A program made the position numbers and the translations under genes. Of a DNA stretch of 64,000 nucleotides, positions 35,111 to 46,963 are shown piece by piece. Origin of the DNA: Paramecium sonneborni (Eukaryota > Ciliophora > Oligohymenophorea > Peniculida > Parameciidae). Position 1 is the first letter of the stretch, and each line of letters begins with the position of its first letter. The stretch lies in contig CAJJDN010000126.1 of the NCBI GenBank assembly GCA_905182985.1, positions 189,908 to 253,907 on the forward strand, given 5' to 3'. Under the pieces are notes generated by a model, which had not been told where the DNA came from, did no database searches, and saw nothing but the letters and a program-made list of their open reading frames with translations.

Positions 35111-38100
35111 TCAAATTATCATTTTAGCGATTGATTCCTTATCAACGTTTATTAAATATTATAAAAAGTATTCTTAGCTCTATGCCATCTTAAATAACTC
35201 TTTGCACTTTTCAAAATTCAAATTACATACTACAGAAATCTAAGCTAAAACTATTGAAAACTCTTTTTAACTTAAAAACTTTCTCGCTTTATTTAATAGT
35301 TCAAATCTTTATCCCTCATTAGAAAAATAAAAAAACACAATGTTCCTCTCAAAATTAGGATCCAAATTTAATTCAAATACTTAAATCAATTTATTTAAAT
35401 TTCCATTAAAAATCAATTGTTCTACTACTTTATTTAGTTAAGCATATGGTGTATAATTAACACAAACAAAATTTTAAATTTCTTTATATTTTTAAAATTT
35501 TATTATCTGCTCTTAATTTACTATTCTAATATTTCTCGGAGATGTTAAATTTATCTCAGATTTATCATTTATTGTGCTTGGATTCTAAAATTATTCATAA
35601 TTTTAATCACTAACTTTACAAATTAATTATTTTGAATAAGGTAATTAATCTTATTAACTTTATAACTCCATCTAATTTAATAATAACTTTATATAATCTA
35701 ATTAAATTCTCACTCCATAAGCAACATCCTTATATTTTAAAGAAAATAACAAGATTTCTAAATTTACCACATACTCAAACAATAATGTAAAAGCCTTTTT
35801 TTATTTTATAATTCTATACCTTTCCTTTTGATTCTTGCTTCATTAGAAAACTAAAATATTGAAGTATTTTTTCAGCTTTTTTCAAATTATTGCATCTTTC
35901 ACGTGAATATTGAAGTAATAATTCAGCTATTTAATCAGTTGTTCTTGAATCTAACATAGATAATTTATATATTACTTAATTAGCATTTCAATAATTAATC
36001 ACTATCAATCATTAATGATAGTTATTCATTAATTTATTTCGTTTCATTCATATTAAGGATTTAAAACAAAAGTTAATATTGTTCTTATTTTATAGCATAA
36101 CTTATCAATTTCTTTAATATTATTTACTAATCATCTTCTCCAAATTGATTTTGTTATTTTTATAAGTAAAAAGAGATTCTCAATTTTAACTCTTGATATT
36201 GGTCCTCATTTTCATTTATAAATTATAAGATATTTTGCTATTATAATCCAATTTATTAACTCACTCTGCAATATCTAATTAAATCCTTAGCATTATTTTA
36301 ATTAATTAATGATTTTTTCTAATTTTATACAAAAGCCTCACTTAATAATTCTTCTGGAATAGCAAAATCTCTGTATACTTCACCATAGATTAAATTTATA
36401 AATCTATAAATGATATTTTGAATAGAATTTAATTTTTATATTTAAATATCATTAGATATTATATAAAATTACTTTTTTAGTAAATCTTAAAATGATACAT
36501 ATGACTTATCCTAAAATAAAATTAATAAAAGTATTGTATCATAAAATAGTTTGTGATCATGTTATAGATCAACTTAAATATTAAAAATATTGGCAAGAAC
36601 AGTCAAACCTAAATAGATTTCCAAATACATATAATAATAGTCTTTTAGTTGATTTATCACAATAGATTTTAGCAATGAAAATTTCACCCATTAATCTTGT
36701 CTGTTATCATATGAATTTTAGAATTTATCATAAAATATAGACAATAAGAATTGATCTAAACAATTTAGTTATTTAATCAATTAAGTGTATGTTTAATTAA
36801 AATCCAAATCTAACATTTAAATTGTTGGTTTCAAATAGTAATAAATATCTTCCAAATCATCCATTAATTCATTCATAAAGTCTTCTATGAAAAAGTTATT
36901 TTATTATTGTTTCATCAACTATATTATTCTCTTTTAATCAAAATTACGATGCATAAATTTAATTAGGGTTTAGAATTAGTCAAATTTATTTTCTACATAA
37001 TAATCTATGGATATTGATTATAAGATTAACTCTTCATCTTTTAATTTATATTATTTTTCTACATCCTTTTTAAATTTATATATTTTTTGTCTTAATTCAT
37101 ATTATCTCTTACTTATCTGGTCTGAGACCTAATTTATAAATGAAATATGATTTTTATAAAACAATAACAATTAATCGTCTTAATTAATAAAACCTAAAAC
37201 AGAATTTTTATTTGAATTTATTAATTCAAAAGTATTATTTTCATTAGATAAATAATAAATTTCATTTCCTTAAATTAAAATAATAGTATTTTAGATGCTG
37301 CTAATATTAAAAGTTATATTTTATAAGAAATCTAAATTTGTTATAACACAATTAATTCTTAATTAATTCCCAATAAGAGAATAGATTTTCATTTGATTCT
37401 ATTGTAAATAACACATTGTAATTTAACCATTTGGTTTATGTTAAAAAACTTCAATTTATTTAACCTTAATATTATCTTCGATTGATAATTACTTAGTTGT
37501 TAAATCTGTTCCTTTAATTTCTAACAAATGAAATTATGTTTAAAAAGAATAGTGAATAATTTATTTATCATTAATTTAAAAAGCAGTCTTCCAATCATTA
37601 GTTTGATTGCCAAAAAATTTATTTAAAAAATTGGTACCAAAACTTAGTTGATATTTGCTTTTTACAATTTCTCCTTTTCTTACATCAATTGTTATAAAAT
37701 ATAATAAGTCAACATCACTTAATACATAAAATTTAATTTAATTATAATTTATGAGTGATTTAGCTAGACACACAAATCTTTAATTATCAACCATTAAATT
37801 CTTAATAATGGTTTATGTATTAGAAATGAAATTCTTATAAAATATTTATCCTGTTTGTGTAACAACTAATAAATAAGGAGTGTCATTGTCCCTCATTATT
37901 AGACAACCATTTTGAGTAATTAAATGAGAAAAATTGAGGTACTCACTTGTTAATGTTATTTACTTATGAAATAAATCCTTCATATCATATTTATGAATTG
38001 AAACAGTCTATCCATTCGAAACCTTTCTATTGATTAATACATAATTAAACATACACAACATAAATTATGTCTTCAATTTATTAAGTAATAGATGAGTCTG

Positions 38101-38203
38101 TGCATTTATAATGTTCTTCAACCTAATTACCAATTAAGGTAATATTAGATTAAGATGCTATTTCTTTGGCATTGATTCCACTAAGCTATATTTCTTCAAA
38201 CAT
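35111..38203 (-). CDS. Large protein with propeller-like N-terminus and helical C-terminus
   Basis: Long minus-strand gene, ATG 38203 to TGA 35111-35113, about 1000 residues. Two introns were placed: about 38109-38133 (GTTGAAG...ACAG) and one near 35796-35820 (GTATAG...AAAG). The remainder is one base off a multiple of three, so at least one more intron was missed. The first 400 residues alternate short beta-like strands with polar turns (YLNFSHLITQNGCLIMRDND, TPYLLVVTQTGQIFYK). The rest is helical (RQYELRQKIYKFKKDVEKQY, FEKCKELFKMAQSQEYFLQY). A propeller-plus-solenoid layout is seen in nucleoporins and vesicle-coat proteins such as Nup155/Nup133 or VPS subunits. I cannot assign a family. Confidence 0.55.
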
Positions 38204-38340
38204 AATTAATGAATAAAAATTATATAAAAATTGAAAATTAATGCTTATTTGATTGTTAGAATATTTAATCTCTAAAATTAAATGTTTTTAAGAAATAAAT
38301 TTGTTAAATATAAATAATTTCGAATAATACTAAACTTTCT

Positions 38341-38673
38341 TCATTCTTTCCTTTCTATTTATATTTCCTTATCACTTATAAGGTTTTCTTCATTATCATC
38401 ATTGTTTTCTGAATCAAAATGTTATTATTGTGAAATTTCCTTTTCCAAAACATTCATTAACTCAGTACCTAACAATATAATTAATCTTTAATTGAATCTT
38501 GTTTATTCTTGAGTTTAATTTTCAGTATCCTATCCCATAATTTTATAATAAGAAGTTACTAAATTGTTAAATTGTCTAAGTAACCCTTATTCTTCTATTG
38601 TAACTTCACCATTTACTATACACCTAAAATAGGATATATTTATTCTACTTTGTAGATCTACGTTTCTTTCCAT
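38341..38673 (-). CDS. Hypothetical small acidic protein
   Basis: Single-exon minus-strand frame of 110 residues, ATG 38673 to TGA 38341-38343. It reads as a helical protein (MERNVDLQSRINISYFRCIV, GLLRQFNNLVTSYYKIMG, LIILLGTELMNVLEKE) with a very acidic Asn/Asp/Glu tail. Its 5' end overlaps the predicted 3' end of the upstream membrane-protein gene by about 68 bases in another frame. Either the two overlap, the membrane gene ends earlier, or they are joined by something I have not resolved. Family unknown. Confidence 0.5.
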
Positions 38674-40411
38674 CTTATATTAAAGCAATTTTAGGTTTTC
38701 TACTAAAATTAAATAGTGTAATCTATTCCTCAGTAAATAAAATCTTCTTTAGTTTTGTTAGTTCATGTAATTGTTTTATGATATATTCTATATCTAACTC
38801 CTTATTCACTTAATCACTAAGTTACTCTATAAATAATACATAGCTCTTTAAAGCACTATGCAATCATCATTTTTAATTGATTCTATTGGTAATATAGAAC
38901 TCAAAATAACACGAAACCCTAAACCAATTACATACTTTTTTTTAATAAATTATTTAAAATCATCAAAATATTCAAAAGCTTTAACTTTCAGAATACTTAA
39001 TCTTGATTACACTCTTTAACCTGCAGGTTATGCAAATTCTAGAGATAACTTTTTCTCTAATATCTTTAAAACCTCTTTTTCTGGACTAGTATTTTGTAAC
39101 AATTCTGGTTTATTTTAAAAAGTAGACATAATCTAAATTTTAGGCAATGTTTATTAATTTCTTTGTGTTTTTTATTTTTATACCTCTTTACCTCTCTCTT
39201 TCTTTTCTAAAAGACTATTAAAGTTCATTTGAGTATTCATTCTATTAAAACTCATATCAAATTCATAAAGGTCATTAGCTATAGAAACAATTAAATGTTA
39301 TCTATTGTAAAATTTTACAAGAATTCCAACCACGACAATCATAAATTATGTAAACCCTCCTAAATAACTTAATAATTCATCCAAACGTAAAAAATTTCTA
39401 TTGATTTAATAAGAATAGGGACTTCTTTAAAAATAAAATGCTCCATAATAATTTGGAGTTATTCTGGATATTTCAAATTACTCTCTTTAATCTGCATAAT
39501 CTCTAAATGCAAAAGTTTAATTTTGTTTATCTGGATACATGAGAATTCCTTAATCAGTAGTAACTTTTTTTGTTCTAAAAAATATATCTGATTAAACGAA
39601 CATTTTGTCAGGAACAAAAGTGTAAAATTAATCTGTAGCTAAAAATGGTTAAACATAATCTTTTGGCCTGTTTGGATTGATTAACTAATAAGAAAATATA
39701 TATTTTATAAATTACAAAGTTAGTTGTATAAACTTAAAATCGAAAACTTCCTTATGAATTTAAGGCATTTGTTATTTCATCAGAAGTTTTGCATGTTGGT
39801 TTCCAAGTAAAATTACTGTCTTATGAATTTATACAATTTGTAACAGAGAATTTTAAGAAGTAATAATCATCACTTGTCCAAACCCCTCCCACAGTTAGAT
39901 TTTAACTATGTATAAAGTCAAGATTTGGACAAAGGAAATTTCTTAGATTCTACTATTCAAATTAATCTGTAAAATTAACACTGTATTATTCGAAAAGATG
40001 TGAAAAATGCTCTACCGTACAAGGTACCAAGTCAATATATATTTTTGGATGTCTATATTATGTTCCATTAGGAAAACGATAATAATGACGCTATTCAACT
40101 GTGATATTGAAAAAAGGATTAGTAGTGAAATTATCTTATTCGATTTAAACAGCAAACATAAAATTATTCTTATCTAAACTCAAAATATCTGGATCATTAG
40201 AGAATGTGAATTCTGATGTTGATGTTACATTTAACTTTGCAAAAAAGTTTATAATATTAGAATAGAAAAAGCTGATGATAGTAGCTATCATACAAATAGA
40301 TAGAAATCCCCCAATACTGGTCTTATACTATTCTTCTTATCTAAAACTAAGATTAATAGTTTATCCAAATATATCAATTTATCTGAGGCCTTGTTTACAT
40401 TTTTGGATCAT
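38606..40411 (-). CDS. Ciliate-type two-TM surface/organelle protein, frameshifted
   Basis: Minus-strand gene, ATG 40411, one 31-base intron near 39680-39710. It matches the layout of a membrane-protein family that is large in ciliates: YKTSIGGFLSICMIATIISF (first TM helix), a Cys-containing ectodomain with GGVWTSDDYYFLKF, then LLSYLGGFTQFMIVVVGILV (second TM), and a cytosolic tail. The tail continues as LDIEYIIKQLHELTKLKKIL and FNFSRKPKI only if one base is gained near 38865, at GATGATTG on the coding strand; the in-frame reading otherwise stops at ATTAAGTGA. Base-calling error or a true frameshift are both possible. Function of the family is unknown to me. Confidence 0.65.
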
Positions 40412-40612
40412 TATTAATAAAAATTATTAATGATTTCATTCTGTAATAAATAATCATTAGAATAAATAATTGAAATGAATAGCAACGATAAAAGTTTATA
40501 GAGAAATCAGTAAATAATAATTGGTGTATATAATATGATGATTAAATAATTAATTTTTATATTATTATCTAAAGAAATGTATATATGTATTATTTAAATT
40601 ATTGATTTTAAG

Positions 40613-40888
40613 ATGGTTTGTGATAAATGTTAAGAGAAACTGACAAAATTGGCAACTCCAGATGTATGGGATAAAGACAATAAAAATAAAAAGCCTGGAA
40701 TGATATTACCTTCATTCAATAAAAATAAGTTTGATCCAATGGGATAGAATAAATGCTAGAAATGTAAAAAAAGATAGGTGTAAAAAAATGAGAAATTTTG
40801 TCAAGAATGTGCATATAAAGATGGAATATGCAAGATGTGTGGAGTGAAAGTCTTAGAGACTAAATTTTATAGATAATCAAATGTTTGA
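40613..40888 (+). CDS. CRIPT: CRIPT (cysteine-rich PDZ-binding protein homologue)
   Basis: Single-exon 91-residue frame from ATG 40613 to TGA 40886-40888. It is full length and co-linear with CRIPT: MVCDKCQEKLTKLATPDVW at the start, then FDPMGQNKCQKC, FCQECAYKDGICKMCGVKVL and the final YRQSNV, a Ser/Thr-x-Val end as in animal CRIPT. The four CxxC pairs are expected to bind Zn. Animal CRIPT binds the PDZ domain of PSD-95, and the family is also reported with the minor spliceosome. A ciliate without synapses points to the older, nuclear role. It ends 12 bases from the convergent gene. Confidence 0.93.
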
Positions 40889-40900
40889 ATATTGGAATCA

Positions 40901-42539
40901 TCATTCCATGAAGTATTTTTAATCTTCCAATTCTTCATTATTAACACTTTCCTCCTACTATACTATGACTCTATCAAATGGCTTTGATCTGAACATTGGT
41001 TATCTACCAGTTTTCTTTTTACTGGGTTGCATAATTTTTTCTTAATTAGCTTTGATTCTTCTCTCTTCTTCTTACTTTAACTTTAAATTATTTGAATCTC
41101 TTTATTTAACTTTCCAATCCCTTTCACATTCTTATCTCTATTTTATAACATTTCAAATTCTTACAAAATTCTCTACTCTATCTGGTCTAAAGGATCTAAT
41201 CTATTTTAATTGTCTTTCTAAATGTAATTCTATTTAAACTAATATATCTAGAGTCTCTTTATTTTGTAAATCATGAACTCCTTAAATTTCATTTGGAAAA
41301 TTTTCACAAACTTCTATAATTTATTTTCTCAATTCTTTATGATCTTTCTTAGCATTCTTCTCTGTTCCTTTTAATTATAATGTTTTTATTTATTAACATA
41401 CATTCTTAAATATATATTATACAAAATTACATCATAATTCTTTTTCAATTATTCTTTATTTTATTATAATGTAAAAACTTTATCATCAAGTGATTTTTTT
41501 ATTTTATTAAATTTAGTTTTCAATTCTTCTAAATTTTATTCAGCATCTTAAGTAGTTTAAATTAAAAATAAATTCCTTTCTTCTAAATCATTAAATATTT
41601 CAACCAATTATGATGGTTATTTAAAATACATTTCATATTCATCTTCAAATTCTTCTAATTCATCTCTAATAAATATTAATTTAAATTTTATTACAATTTT
41701 TTGTTATCTACCATTTATTAAAATTATTTTTCTGTAACTGCTTTACTTTTCATTAATTCATCTTTCAATCTATTGACTAATTATTAACGCTTTTTTTCTT
41801 TTGCATCATGCCATTCTTTTGGAGCTAATTTATCTAAAAATTTCTTATGATCCATATAATTATTAACAGCTTCTTCATTCCTTGTTTTTTCCGCTCTTAA
41901 ACTTGTTATCTTTATATTAATTGATTTTATTTCAGATTCTTTAGCTTTCTTTTCTTTTACTTCTTAATCTGCCTTCTATTCTGCATCTAATTTTTATTAT
42001 TTATTTGTATCCAAATACTTTTAAAAGTTTTCATTATCTGTTTCTAACATTTTCAAACTTTATTCTAAAGCTTCCTTCTTCTCTTTTGACATTAACTTTA
42101 ATTTATCTATTTCTTCTTCAATAATTCCATGTGCCTTTGAAACTAAAAACATTTCTTTCTTCTATTCTAACAATGTTACAATAGGTTCTTTTGATACTCC
42201 TTTTGCTCTTTATTTCTTTCTTTCTTAAATGATTTGTAATGCTTCATTTATTACTTTCTTATCTTTATCATTATAAGCTGTTTTTGATTTAAATTTATCA
42301 TCAATTTAAGTTTCATAAGACTAGATGTAATACAAACATTATACTTTGAAATGTTTTAATTAAGTTCTATTTGTAGCAGTTTTCTTGTCCCATATATGCA
42401 TATCCCCATTATTTTGAGCTTCTTACTTTTTACGATCCTATTCACGAAATAAAAACACTTCTTCATCTGAAGGATAACGAAATGGACTTTGAATATCACT
42501 CTTATTCACTTTATGAATCTAAGGCAATTTCTCTGACAT
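40901..42539 (-). CDS. CFAP100/CFAP73-like ciliary coiled-coil protein (DUF4200)
   Basis: Four exons; introns 41138-41164, 41405-41430 and 41666-41694 leave 518 residues, ATG 42539 to TGA 40901-40903. Nearly the whole protein is charged coiled coil. The N-terminus has FRYPSDEEVFLFREQDRKK, and residues about 125-200 have the DUF4200 start TLLEQKKEMFLVSKAHGIIE. The C-terminus has KKKTGRQPMFRSKP. CFAP73 and CFAP100 form the modifier-of-inner-arms complex that controls inner dynein arms of cilia. The length suits CFAP100 better than CFAP73. Motile cilia are essential in ciliates, which fits. Confidence 0.75.
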
Positions 42540-42660
42540 TTAATATTATATTATTTATTTTATTCATTTGAATCAAATTATTTATCAGCATAAACATAAT
42601 TATATTAATATTTATCCATGCAAATAATTATTTTTAATATCTTTTAATATTTGTACAAAC

Positions 42661-44388
42661 ATGAATCATTACAAAAAAATACTTTAGTGCATGACAATCA
42701 TAGGATTTTATTTTCAGGATCCTTAAAATCTAAAGTAATAGATTGATTTCCGATTAAGAGGTATACAAACTCTAACAAATAGAGTTGGAGATTGAACACA
42801 CTTAAAGTAAATAATAACCAGAATTAGACAGCTATTATTAGAAATTAAAATAGATTTGGCCTAATCAAAAACCTTAATCAAACTAAAATTAAGGAATAAA
42901 GATCTTAGATCTAGACTTTGATTATATAAATACCTTTCAAGATTTCAAAAACTAATTTGAACTTTTATTTTTCTATCTAGAGAATTATAAATAAGTAAAA
43001 ACATTACGAGAAGTCACTATCAATAATTATATAGAAGTTGTTAATGAAAATAAATAAACAATTGAAGAATTAGAAACATTAACTTAATCATAAACATTAT
43101 TGAAAGAAGAGAATGAAAAATTGAAATCATAAATTTTATAACTTTAAAATGATATTAAAGATCTTAAAAATATCCTTAATAAAAATTAACTTTTTTATTA
43201 AGAAAGCTAAGAATTGAAATAAAGTAAAATAGAAATAGTGAAATTATAGCAAGATAATTTTACTTTATAGAATCAATTTCATAAATTATGTGATGTAAAT
43301 ATTGAGTTTTAAATAAGCAAATGGAACTAGATAAATAGAATGTACTGTAAAATTAAGTAATGTTATTGGAATAATAGATGAAGTCATAGGCAGAATAATT
43401 AGCTTCTGCAAATAAAGAGATAAAAAATTATACAAATGAAATTTAAAAATTGTCAGATATCAATAACAAATTTCTTAACTCTAATTTTGAATTCTTAGGA
43501 ATTAGAAGTATTCCCATATTCAAAGGAGTAAAAGCATATTTCTATCCTGTGATATATTTAATGGAATTAATTACTCCCTTAAAAGATATTTTAGTCGTTA
43601 AAGAAAAAGTAAGTTTGATCATTTATTAATTTATAAATTATATAAGAAAAGAAAAAATAGATCAAATTTAAGCATAAACTGCTATCCAATTATAAGAATT
43701 AATCTAAGTTTAAGATTAAAATGATAATTAAGCAAATGACTTTTTATTTTCAATAATAGACCATCTAAGTAAAGTAATAGTTAAGAATGAATAATAAAAA
43801 TCTTAGATAGCAACAATTATTTAGGCAGAAGACTCTCCAATTTTTAATTTATTCTTTTTCTTATAAAGAGCATTTCCAATAAATATTGAAAGTATTGTAT
43901 TGTATAAATTAGTTTAATAAAATGAAGTACCTCTAATTAATAGTATAAAGTATGTCAGATATTTTGACACAATAATAACACCATAAGTTGAATTTTCAAA
44001 ATATTTAATGGATTTGATTACTTTAGAAGGTTAAGAGAATAAACTAGAAAATAATGATGCAACTTTCAACTTTATAATTTTCCCATAATATCTGGTATTC
44101 AATACTTCTGAATTGTCTTAATAATAAGCTGATATTAAGATATCTTAGAATATCGCAGGCAGTTTTTTGAATCCTACTTAGAATGATATCTAGTATTAAT
44201 TAATAAGTATAATTCAATTGATTAGAGAAGACAATTAAATAAATTATATAATCACTTTATGTAAAAATAATATTTGGGTATAAATTAAATAGGGACATGC
44301 CTATTTGGTTGATATTAATTCAATATTAACATTTTAATAACCTCATAATAACAAAGAATTATTGATTTATGAGAAATTAAAGATATGA
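42661..44388 (+). CDS. Coiled-coil protein with possible degenerate USP-like C-terminus
   Basis: Three exons; introns of 22 bases (42752-42773) and 23 bases (about 43281-43303) leave 560 residues, TGA 44386-44388. Residues about 40-240 are Gln/Glu/Lys-rich coiled coil (EELETLTQSQTLLKEENEKL). The C-terminal half is compact: FLGIRSIPIFKGVKAYFYPV, LFFFLQRAFPINIESIVLY, FIIFPQYLVFN and NNIWVQIKQGHAYLVD. The order and the last two elements faintly recall a ubiquitin-specific protease fold, but no catalytic Cys box (GNTCY-type) is present. I would not assign activity. It ends 51 bases from the convergent SHIPPO gene. Confidence 0.55.
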
Positions 44389-44439
44389 GATAATATTTTT
44401 AGTAACAAAAAAAGATTTATAAAATGAATTAAATAAAAA

Positions 44440-46127
44440 TCATGAGTCCGATAATAGTTTATTGTAGTGAGTATTAAAACTATTAATCTTCCAATTTTTA
44501 GATTCTACCTAATATTTACCAACCCCAGGTGTAAACTATCTATTAATATATCCTAGTCGAGGTTGTTATGATTTAAATGGAGCAGTAATTTATTTTACAG
44601 TTCCAGAGCTATATTAATTTTGTTCTGTAAAGGATATATTTTAGATTACTTCTTAATTTTCTTTAAATCTGGGTTCGGCACAATAAAAACCAGGCTTTTA
44701 GACATCAATTTTTTATAGATTCTTTAAAAATTTTAATTACTTTTATATTCTATATCCAATAGTCTCCTAATCCAATTTATATTGTCCAATATCAGGACCA
44801 CAACTTCTGTTTAGAACATCTCTTTTAGATGATGATTTAAAACAAGAACTTACAGATCTCTTTTTTTCTTCTTTAATTATATCATAACTTCCTGGTCCAG
44901 CTTTACAAAGAGGAGGTTTATCATAAAATCTTTTTTCTTTTCCACCCAAATATCCACTAATACCTCTATCTTATTTACGAATTATATCTGTATAAAGATC
45001 ATTTTAAACATAATATGCTCCTGGACCTGGTATTTATTCATTAGAGTTTAATAGATCACCACCTTTACTAGTAGAACTTAAAAATGTAGCATTTGTATAA
45101 TTTTTCTTTTTTACTAATTAATCAAATGAAGAATCTTCAATTCTGTAATCTCCTGGACCAACTGTTTAATCTTGATTATATCCAAATCTTTCTAACGATG
45201 ATCCAAAAAATTAAAATTCTTTTGCTTTTTTTTGAACTTTTATTGATACTCTGCAATCATTATATTGACCTGGTCCTGGAGAGCATTAATCTTTATAATT
45301 TATTTATTTTCTTAATCCAGCATTAATTTCTCTATTAGTCTTATAAATTAACTTATCATAGTAAGATCTAACTGTTTCAGATAAAAAAGCAGGTGATTTA
45401 TTTCTCTTTTTTCTTTCATCAGTAATATTATATTTTCCAGGTCCAATATCTGTAGATTATTCTTATTAAAATCTTGGTTTAGCACTTTTGTCCCATGATA
45501 CTCCCTTAACTTATTTTGATTATTAAATCTCATAAGTAGTTGGTCCAATAACTTTTTATTTTTTTTAATCTTAAATTAATTTTTAATGTTAAGCCAAAGT
45601 TTCAATGTCTTCATACACCATACCTATCTATGTTTTAGGTTCAGGGATTGAGTTAATTCTTCTTCTCAGATTTTAATTTCTAATATCGTCTAATTTTTAA
45701 TTTTGTATTAAGCACGCTTATTTATTTTAAGAGTTATTATTTATAGTATCATAATGACCAGGACCAGGAATCTGAATTTATAAATTTTAAATACTTCTTT
45801 AACATTTTTATCATCTTAAAATCTCTCTATTCCACTCTTAAAACAACTACTTCCATTACCCTAAACTTTGACTATTATAGTGCTTTTATTCATGTAAGCT
45901 TGTACTCCAGAATCTCCCATGTTGAGTTACACTTCATATTAACCAGGACCAGGGAATTTAGCTTTCTATTTATTTGTCATCTCTCCTTATCTCTTTCCAG
46001 TAGAGAGAAAAGGAGCATAAGCAGTTTTAGTCTGATGTTCAGGAATCTGATAAACTCCAGGACCAAGATGGGGGTAGGGATCCTTAGTATATGTTAATCC
46101 TCTGTCTTCTTCAAACAAAAAAGCCAT
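44440..46127 (-). CDS. SHIPPO/STPG-repeat ciliary protein
   Basis: Minus-strand gene, ATG 46127 to TGA 44440-44442, with several short introns not all placed. It carries about ten Pro-Gly-Pro-Gly-x-Tyr motifs at regular spacing: LGPGVYQIP, FPGPGQYEVQ, IPGPGHYDTI, IGPGKYNITD, SPGPGQYNDC, VGPGDYRIED, IPGPGAYYVQ, KAGPGSYDII and TPGVGKYQVE. This is the sperm-tail PG-rich (SHIPPO) repeat, found in proteins that bind ciliary and flagellar microtubules, some of them microtubule inner proteins. No catalytic domain is seen. Its neighbour across 51 bases is a coiled-coil gene and a CFAP-like gene lies 2 kb away, so ciliary genes are locally enriched. Confidence 0.88.
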
Positions 46128-46472
46128 TTGATTAATAATTATGTATTATAATGCAATTGATAGCATTTTTTCTAATAGATTGATATCAAAAACCTAAGGA
46201 ATAATAAGTTGAAATCAAACGATATATTTAATTTTAAATTTTTTGTGGAAAATAGGTTTGTATTGAAGTTCATTGATTACTTCATATTATACAATAAATA
46301 CAATTAATAGATTTAAATTAACAAACAAATAATAAAAGAACCATGATTTTATATTTACCAAAATGATTCTTAATAAATATAATTACTATTATTGAATGCT
46401 CCAAAATTCTATGATTAGAACATTAATTTAATAATCGTTACTATTATAAACAATGAAATAATTAAATTAAAA
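46128..46472. other. Intergenic, divergent promoters expected
   Basis: 345 bases between the starts of the minus-strand SHIPPO gene and a plus-strand small gene. It is AT-rich with no recognisable motif. Confidence 0.4.
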
Positions 46473-46937
46473 ATGGTAATTCCGCATTTGATTGATTCTG
46501 AATGTTAACTAATAAAATTTGTATTTTTGATAGGATAGTATATATAAATATAAGATGAACTAAATAAAAAAGTTTTTTTGATGCATAGAAAAATATAGAG
46601 AATTAGAATTTTTGTTGGGTTATAAGATAAAGGATAGTAGTAAATGAAGTTCATAAATTTAAAATTAAATGAGTTCCATATTTCAAGAAATTTCGACAAT
46701 GTAGAAGGAAAGAGATAAGTTGGTCATAAGAGACTTTTCGTAGACAATGAATTGAGAAAGATGGTTAAGTATGATAATTGAGAGGTAAAGTAAGATGAGA
46801 TGAAAAGATTAATAAATAGTAAAGTAAGAATGGAATAATGTGGATTAGATTAAATAAAGATAAAAATATTGTTTAAAAGATAGAATGTAAATAGTATTAA
46901 GGATTTCATTACTATTTATACGGATTATTTTGAGTGA
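46473..46937 (+). CDS. Hypothetical small basic protein
   Basis: Two exons; a 21-base intron (GTTAAG...GAGAG, about 46763-46783) gives 147 residues to TGA 46935-46937, joining ELRKM to VKQDEMKRLINSK. The C-terminal half (RLFVDNELRKM, GLDQIKIKILFKRQN) looks like a small helical domain. The first 60 codons are less protein-like, so the true start may be internal or another intron may exist. No family was recognised. The next gene starts 27 bases downstream on the same strand. Confidence 0.5.
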
Positions 46938-46963
46938 ATGGAGATATTATTAAAAATAAAAAA

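Noticed and set aside
34769..35134. Plus-strand 121-codon frame rich in Ile/Leu/Tyr
   Set aside because: Antisense to the PH domain and 5' end of the oxysterol-binding gene and to the end of the next minus gene.
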